A DNA stretch of 64,000 nt from positions 1 to 64,000 of the forward strand of contig CAJTFX010000020.1 in NCBI GenBank assembly GCA_910575555.1, written 5' to 3'. Below are positions 59,544-64,000 of this stretch, piece by piece. The notes under the pieces are model-generated. The model was not told where the DNA came from. It did no database searches and saw only the letters and a list, made by a program, of their open reading frames with translations. The number at the start of each line of letters is the position of its first letter. Within the stretch, counting starts at the first letter, position 1. The stretch comes from Lachnospiraceae bacterium (lineage in GTDB: Bacteria > Bacillota > Clostridia > Lachnospirales > Lachnospiraceae). The translations under genes and the position numbers were made by a program.

Positions 59544-60746
59544 ATGAGTATTTTTATAAATAATCAGATTCACAATAATCAGTCGCTGCTTAGTATATTG
59601 TTTGGGAAGAAAACAAAGAGTGCCGCAGTTAGTAGAAATACTAACTGCGGCAAAAGAGATACTGTAACAATCAGTAGCACAGGGAAAGAAATGTCTGCAA
59701 AGAAAGTTTCTTCTGGTAGAACGCATAATACAAGAATAGACAGTAGTATTGATTTGCAGAGCTATGTAGATGCTGCTAAAAGGAGCAATGAGGATGCTAT
59801 AGAAAATTCTGGAAGTGGGATAAATGCTAAAGCGGCATCTTATACCAGTATAGGGCAGGCTTTTCGTTCAGCATTAACAGAAAAATATTCAAAACTTGTG
59901 TCAGAAGCCAAAAGCCACTCTAATCCGGAAAACTATATTTATCAGAAGTATTATGATAAAGGTTTTTCGTATTACGAAACGAACCTGAGCGACACAGAGC
60001 GCCAGATTGCCTACAATTATGAAATGCAGATGTATAAGACAGGGAAAATCAATGGTGTGAACTATCAGGATTCTTTATTCAGGGGAATTGAAGTTAGCGG
60101 TGACGTTGTTGATGGCGATCAGATACAATTTGAGAGGCAGGTTGTAAATACGCAAATATCTAATATATTGCAACAATCAGGAATTAATACCAATGAAATA
60201 CCTGAAACCTGCAAATTCACGGTCGATCCATATACTTATGAAATATCCGTTGATGGGGTAGGTCAGGATTTGAAAGTTGCTATGGAAAGTGCTTTGAATG
60301 TCGGTGATAATGGGAAAAATTTATTCACTCATATTTATAAGTGTGCAACTCAAGACGGATGTAACAGTACACAGGTATCATCAGCATCTTATATGAAATA
60401 TCAGGCATATCAGCAGGTATATACATTTACGGGCTTGAAGCTTAATGAATTGTCAGAAAAAAATGGCACATATTATACAGAAGATGGTCAGGATGTTTTA
60501 AGTGTAGTAAATACTGCTATTGATAAGTCAGATGATGTTCCAAAAGATTACAAAGCGCAAATGAAGGCATGGATACATGAGTTGGTATCTGGCATAGCGA
60601 AAATGGGCTGGAATAATGTGTCGGATATGAAATTAAGTATTCTGTTTGGTCAAAATGGATTAAAGGATATAAACCAATCCATTATATTTCAGTATGATAA
60701 GACCAAAACGGGGTATGACAATAAAGAGTGGTATCATGTTATATAG
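59544..60746 (+). CDS. DUF4885-like partner protein
   Basis: A 400-residue protein without signal peptide. The start (NNQIHNNQSLLSILFGKK) resembles that of 19056. The middle, LSDTERQIAYNYEMQMYKTGK and YQDSLFRGIEVSGDV, then FTVDPYTYEISVDG, matches what I remember of the DUF4885 family, found in Bacillus and Clostridia and of unknown function. AAGGAGAG precedes the ATG. It is the longest partner protein of the secreted-plus-partner pairs and ends the agr-controlled island. Confidence 0.65.
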   Translation: MSIFINNQIHNNQSLLSILFGKKTKSAAVSRNTNCGKRDTVTISSTGKEMSAKKVSSGRTHNTRIDSSIDLQSYVDAAKRSNEDAIENSGSGINAKAASYTSIGQAFRSALTEKYSKLVSEAKSHSNPENYIYQKYYDKGFSYYETNLSDTERQIAYNYEMQMYKTGKINGVNYQDSLFRGIEVSGDVVDGDQIQFERQVVNTQISNILQQSGINTNEIPETCKFTVDPYTYEISVDGVGQDLKVAMESALNVGDNGKNLFTHIYKCATQDGCNSTQVSSASYMKYQAYQQVYTFTGLKLNELSEKNGTYYTEDGQDVLSVVNTAIDKSDDVPKDYKAQMKAWIHELVSGIAKMGWNNVSDMKLSILFGQNGLKDINQSIIFQYDKTKTGYDNKEWYHVI

Positions 60747-60857
60747 CAATTCTGTAGAACCACTTGTAAGTAAAAAGTTTATTGGCTCGTATAAATATGG
60801 AGACCGTTTGAAAAGTTAAAATACTTTCAGGCTGTTTTCTATGTTAAAGGGATCGGA

Positions 60858-60893
60858 CAACAGATTATAATCTGGAGTCTGGTCTTTTTTTGT
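60858..60893 (+). terminator. Probable terminator at the right end of the island
   Basis: AGATTATAATCT palindrome within a larger weak stem, followed by T7. The rest of 60747-61079 shows no gene. Confidence 0.45.
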
Positions 60894-61079
60894 TTTCTGT
60901 CTAATCGTAAAGGTGGCGTATATCAGCTATAAATAGCGGATACTGGCACTCCGAAAACAACTCCCTTTCAGTTATGATAGTTGCAGGCTTGAGAAAGCCA
61001 AAACAATTTAATAGGACACGCATACACCCGATTTTATTTTCGCCTTTTTATCCGTTCATGCTTATGTGAGGATAAAGGG

Positions 61080-61340
61080 GTGGCAGAATCCCATTTCGTG
61101 CGAAGATGTACCTGCAAGGATTTCATTGTTGCCCGTGAAGGTATGGAGCAGAGGATTGTGCCTACTGGCATGGCAGTCAGAGATAATGAGGTAAAACGGC
61201 ACCGGAATTTCAGCGAAAGCATTTTTCGGGAGTGGCTGCCTGCGGATTCCGTCTGGTTGGGCATGACGGAGGCGCAGTGTGGGATGGAAGCCGTCCCAGT
61301 GTATGTTACCCGGTTCGGGGACAAGCGAGAGCCAATCTGA
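61080..61340 (+). CDS. Possible small protein of the conjugative element
   Basis: An 86-codon frame starting at GTG 61080 after AGGATAAAGGGG (MAESHFVRRCTCKDFIV at its start). Its base use looks like that of the neighbouring element genes, but I do not recognise the product and overlapping frames exist on the other strand. Low confidence. Confidence 0.3.
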   Translation: MAESHFVRRCTCKDFIVAREGMEQRIVPTGMAVRDNEVKRHRNFSESIFREWLPADSVWLGMTEAQCGMEAVPVYVTRFGDKREPI

Positions 61341-61355
61341 TATTTTCAGATTGAA

Positions 61356-61394
61356 CAGAGGGGTAATGTGGCGGAAACGCCACGTTATCCTCTG
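61356..61394. other. Long perfect-type hairpin with GAAA loop
   Basis: CAGAGGGGTAATGTGGCG and CGCCACGTTATCCTCTG form an almost perfect 17-pair stem closed by GAAA. No T run follows, so a structured RNA or a DNA-processing site is more likely than a terminator. Confidence 0.55.
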
Positions 61395-61520
61395 ATACAG
61401 GCGAGCCTTGCAGTTATAAAGTAACAGCAGACAAGGCTTTCCTGTATGAGAGGATAATGCCGGCAAAAACTTCTCTTTTGTTTCAGTCAATGAAAATAGA
61501 AGAAAGAACAGGTGATTATC

Positions 61521-61949
61521 ATGTGCAGTAATGTGAAAAGTTTTGAGGTCGGCTTGCTTGTGCATCCGGCAATCATGTTTATGAACTCCAACAAGTCAGA
61601 AAGCAATATCCGCCAGATCATTCAGCAGAACCGACAGAAGTGCAGCATGGCAGGGATAGCGTTGATGAATGAAACTATCGTCAACAAGGGACCGAACAGG
61701 GACATTGACCGGGATGCAGTGAATATGCTGATTACCCGTCTGATCACCGGACAGTATGATACGGTTGTTGTGGAAAACATGGCTGACATAACAGCGGACG
61801 AGTCCGATCTGGAAGAATTTATGTATGACGCTGCCAACATCGGTGTCGGTTTTTTTGAGCTTTCTACCATGCAGTACCATATGTATGACACAACAAAGTG
61901 TCCTGCCGATAAGGAAAGACCGATATGGGGCGGGGGCAAGGGCTGCTGA
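61521..61949 (+). CDS. Resolvase-like domain protein of a conjugative element
   Basis: A 142-residue protein resembling the core of a serine-recombinase catalytic domain (IALMNETIVNKGPNRDIDRDAVNMLI, YDTVVVENMADITADESDLEEFM) but without the N-terminal active-site Ser. It is thus probably not a recombinase. The ATG at 61521 has only a weak ribosome site. Its stop overlaps the start of the MazF-like gene by one base. It may be an antitoxin or a regulator; that is inference. Confidence 0.55.
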   Translation: MCSNVKSFEVGLLVHPAIMFMNSNKSESNIRQIIQQNRQKCSMAGIALMNETIVNKGPNRDIDRDAVNMLITRLITGQYDTVVVENMADITADESDLEEFMYDAANIGVGFFELSTMQYHMYDTTKCPADKERPIWGGGKGC

Positions 61950-62314
61950 TGAAGATACAGAGAGGCGACATACTGTATGCTGACTTGGGCATACAGTATC
62001 AGGGAAGTATGCAGGGCGGTATGCGTCCGGTGGTGGTAGTCAGTAACAACAGGGCAAACAGGCACAGCACTGTCATTACAGTAGTTCCGCTGTCTACTAA
62101 GATTTACAAGAAGCGCAACCTGCCTACCCATGTATTCATATCGTCATATAAGACGGAGGGGCTGGACCAGCACAGCATAGCATTATGCGAACAGGTAACG
62201 GCACTGAACTTTGACCGTATCATAGAACACATGGGAAAGGTCGATGAGGAAACGCTTGACAGGATTACGGAGGGCGTACAGGTGCAGGTTGGAGTATTTG
62301 ACAGATATAATTAA
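61949..62314 (+). CDS. PemK/MazF-family toxin-type endoribonuclease
   Basis: A 121-residue protein with the MazF fold pattern: RGDILYADLG at the start, RPVVVVSNNRAN, TVITVVPLSTK, and the end LDRITEGVQVQVGVF. MazF toxins cut mRNA at short sequences. The start overlaps the upstream gene by one base. No ordinary MazE-type antitoxin is visible, so the upstream resolvase-like protein may take that place, or the protein serves the element in another way. Confidence 0.85.
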   Translation: MKIQRGDILYADLGIQYQGSMQGGMRPVVVVSNNRANRHSTVITVVPLSTKIYKKRNLPTHVFISSYKTEGLDQHSIALCEQVTALNFDRIIEHMGKVDEETLDRITEGVQVQVGVFDRYN

Positions 62315-62343
62315 GGAAAGGACATAACAGCATATCATTTGAG

Positions 62344-62365
62344 AGCCGGACGGTGTCCGGCTTTT
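62344..62365 (+). terminator. Terminator after the MazF-like gene
   Basis: AGCCGGAC pairs with GTCCGGCT before TTTTAC. Confidence 0.8.
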
Positions 62366-62429
62366 ACATATTTGTCCGTAATGGGCAAAGTATGTTGTTC
62401 AGATAAATTGCAGAATGGAGGATTGCAGA

Positions 62430-63053
62430 ATGAAGGCTGCGATTTATATGCGGGTGGGAAATAAGGATCAGTTGGCACCTGAAACAGATATTGAAAAGAG
62501 CAGACAGAAGTTAGAGGACTTTTTCGATAGGAAAAAACATCAGATCGTTAGCGAATATATCACACAGAAGGATAGGAAACAAGCCATTTGTTTTGTGACT
62601 GCCCAACCGGGAGACATAGAGGGAATAAGCAACCAGAAAGCACAGGTGGAGGCATATTGTAAAGAGAATGGGCTGTCCCTTTCATGTGTGTATGAGCGAA
62701 ACAGCAGGGAAGTGAGGGACAGAAATGCGTTCTTTCAAGCGATTGCAAAAGCACACAGCAGTCAGGATGTTGTGCTTATCGTGCCTTCTGTCGGCTGTAT
62801 CAGTACACAATATGGGGAATTTGATGATATTGTTGATATGCTGAAAGAAAACAGTATCAGCATAGTTTCCTTAAATCCGGCAGAGAGTATGATCCTAGAT
62901 GCGGGCAATTCGCTGCACAAGTTTGAAGAACTTGGAGTAAAGAGAAGGGAAAGTGGCAGTTATACAGAGGGAAAGCAAGCATTTATAGAAAAAGTCATGG
63001 GAAATTACAGCGGGACAGCGCAACAAAGAGGACAGAATAAAGGGACAAGATAA
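62430..63053 (+). CDS. Resolvase-like protein without catalytic Ser
   Basis: GGAGG favours the ATG at 62430. The 207-residue protein starts AAIYMRVGNKDQL, where active serine recombinases have R.S...Q, so the active-site Ser is replaced by Gly. Later parts (ISNQKAQVEAYCKENGLSLSCVY, VVLIVPSVGCIS) keep the resolvase fold. There is no DNA-binding recombinase domain. Such proteins occur in clostridial conjugative elements; the function is unknown. Confidence 0.65.
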   Translation: MKAAIYMRVGNKDQLAPETDIEKSRQKLEDFFDRKKHQIVSEYITQKDRKQAICFVTAQPGDIEGISNQKAQVEAYCKENGLSLSCVYERNSREVRDRNAFFQAIAKAHSSQDVVLIVPSVGCISTQYGEFDDIVDMLKENSISIVSLNPAESMILDAGNSLHKFEELGVKRRESGSYTEGKQAFIEKVMGNYSGTAQQRGQNKGTR

Positions 63054-63114
63054 CAGCTCTCTTATCATGAAAAAATGAAGTGCGGGCAGACATACTTAAT
63101 AGAAAATAGAGCAG

Positions 63115-63138
63115 AGCCGGGCAGATGTCCGGTTTTTT
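63115..63138 (+). terminator. Terminator after gene 62430
   Basis: AGCCGG pairs with CCGGTT, followed by TTTT. It resembles the terminator at 62344. Confidence 0.7.
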
Positions 63139-63203
63139 ACATAGCTGCCAGTGTTCCATAGGGCAGCATGTTCTATATATAAAGGTTAGAGGTGTATGTA
63201 AAG

Positions 63204-63599
63204 ATGGGCTTTACAAAATTGGAACTGGTTCAGTTTTTTGACAGACTGACAGAATTAGTCAGTGAAGAAAACAAGGAAAAAGCGAGAGTCCAGATTCGGG
63301 AGTTTTTTCTCGATTTTGAAAAAAGCTACCAATATGGAGATGCAGTAATGCAGAGGGGTGTACCATACCTGCCGCCTTATTATATTTCCACAATGCCGCA
63401 GACCATGCAGGAAGAAATCAGGGAAAAGCTGACTGCGAAGCTGACCGAACAGGGAGCGTATACTTCTGAAAGAGTGGAAGGGTTCATGTGTTCAAAAATC
63501 CATGACTTGAAAGAACTGATTGACATTAAGGATTACATGGAATGGGCAGACAAAGAATTATACAGGAACTTTGAAAAAAGGCTGAAAGCAAGCAGATAG
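63204..63599 (+). CDS. Hypothetical protein of the conjugative element
   Basis: A 131-residue soluble, charged, mainly helical protein (FTKLELVQFFDRLTELV at the start). The ATG at 63204 has AGAGGTG at 9 bases; GTG 63192 is less likely. I do not recognise a domain. It lies between two terminators and so is a single transcription unit. Confidence 0.55.
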   Translation: MGFTKLELVQFFDRLTELVSEENKEKARVQIREFFLDFEKSYQYGDAVMQRGVPYLPPYYISTMPQTMQEEIREKLTAKLTEQGAYTSERVEGFMCSKIHDLKELIDIKDYMEWADKELYRNFEKRLKASR

Positions 63600-63625
63600 T
63601 AGAAGACTCGGAAGGCTCTTTCCAA

Positions 63626-63680
63626 GCCGGATCTGCAATCCGGCATACATAGCTGCCAGCAGTAGCAGGCAGCTTTTTTA
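63626..63680 (+). terminator. Two hairpins, the second a terminator
   Basis: GCCGGAT / ATCCGGC (63626-63644), then AGCTGCC / GGCAGCT followed by TTTTT (63651-63680). Confidence 0.75.
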
Positions 63681-63695
63681 TTGGGAGGTAACAAG

Positions 63696-63941
63696 ATGAC
63701 GGCAGAAGAACACAGAAAAATGCTTGAAACCGATTTTTCGGATGTGAAGCTGGAAGAACTGACGGACATAAGCGGGATTCAGATAGACAGGGAGCTGCCG
63801 TTGGAGGAAAGAAAAAAGCAGTACCTTAAAAAAGTCGGCAATCCCTATCTGGTGCGTGTCGGCAACATGAAAGTCAAGGTGCGGTTTACGGGAGGCATAT
63901 CTTTCAATGAAGCATTTGAAAATATGCTTTTGTCCGTCTGA
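63696..63941 (+). CDS. DUF6870-like small protein of the conjugative element
   Basis: An 81-residue protein: an acidic start, IDRELPLEERKKQYLKKVGNPYLVRVG, then KVKVRFTGG. The pattern of short helices followed by GNPY and beta strands matches the DUF6870 group as I remember it, common in Lachnospiraceae mobile elements. TGGGAGG precedes the ATG at 63696. Function unknown. Confidence 0.6.
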   Translation: MTAEEHRKMLETDFSDVKLEELTDISGIQIDRELPLEERKKQYLKKVGNPYLVRVGNMKVKVRFTGGISFNEAFENMLLSV

Positions 63942-64000
63942 TAAATTTTTTTCAGAATCTGGTGGAAATAATCCGCAGGGTGTGCTAAAATAGCGTTAGG

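Noticed and set aside
61034-61565. Minus-strand frames of 96 and 167 codons
   Set aside because: They overlap the large hairpin and the start of the resolvase-like gene, have no ribosome site and no recognisable product.

Overview
The window looks like a low-GC Gram-positive chromosome segment, most likely from a gut Lachnospiraceae (Clostridium cluster XIVa-type Firmicute). This rests on Tn4451-type serine-recombinase elements (tnpX/tnpV/tnpW), tandem SpoVG-domain and DUF6674-like conjugative-element proteins, agr-type cyclic peptide quorum sensing, possible Spo0A boxes and strong AGGAGG ribosome sites. I recognised no rRNA, tRNA or CRISPR. The two ends (1-1836 and about 61000-63941) look like the backbone of an integrative conjugative element. 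The interior (about 1840-60750) is an accessory island built around peptide signalling.

Layout. 1-1836: end of an IS3-like transposase, a double SpoVG-domain protein and a coiled-coil DUF6674-like protein. 1840-5334 and 15412-16174: a secreted protein and an ABC transporter whose ATPase gene is split by a 10.1 kb mobilizable element, IME1 (5335-15411), carrying a BlaI/M56 sensor cargo. 16200-25150: small secreted proteins, cytoplasmic partner proteins and RNA polymerase alpha-CTD-like repeat proteins. 25289-28396: a complete agr locus (LytTR regulator, GHKL kinase, AgrB, AgrD). 28500-32237: a further secreted protein, an ECF sigma factor with a membrane alpha/beta hydrolase, and a small unknown gene. 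32234-35651: a second agr locus. 36298-52524: a ribosomal-peptide (RiPP) cluster with two radical-SAM enzymes, two identical Cys-containing precursors, an S8 protease with a possible acyl-carrier-like tail and an ABC exporter; its first radical-SAM gene is split by a sister element, IME2 (37012-47720), carrying an antibiotic-peptide-resistance-type operon. 52697-57541: a two-component system and ABC transporter. 58290-60746: another secreted protein/partner pair. 61000-63941: conjugative-element accessory genes.

How it fits together. Ten promoters share one architecture: two copies of a TTTCTGCAA-like box 20 bp apart (start to start), with the -10 element starting about 29 bp after the second box. 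The spacing suits a LytTR (AgrA-type) activator. The promoters lie before agrA-1, agrB-1 and eight secreted or unknown genes, so I infer an agr-1 quorum-sensing regulon spread over about 57 kb. A different 21-bp-spaced box (TTACAT / YAACAT) lies at the same distance (28 bp) from the -10 of both agrD-2 and the radical-SAM/RiPP operon, suggesting that agr-2 controls RiPP production. Both mobile elements sit in frame inside genes. Removing each element with one AT dinucleotide restores open frames of 285 and 410 codons, so excision could switch the transporter and the RiPP pathway back on.

All family names come from recognition of sequence patterns, not from database searches.
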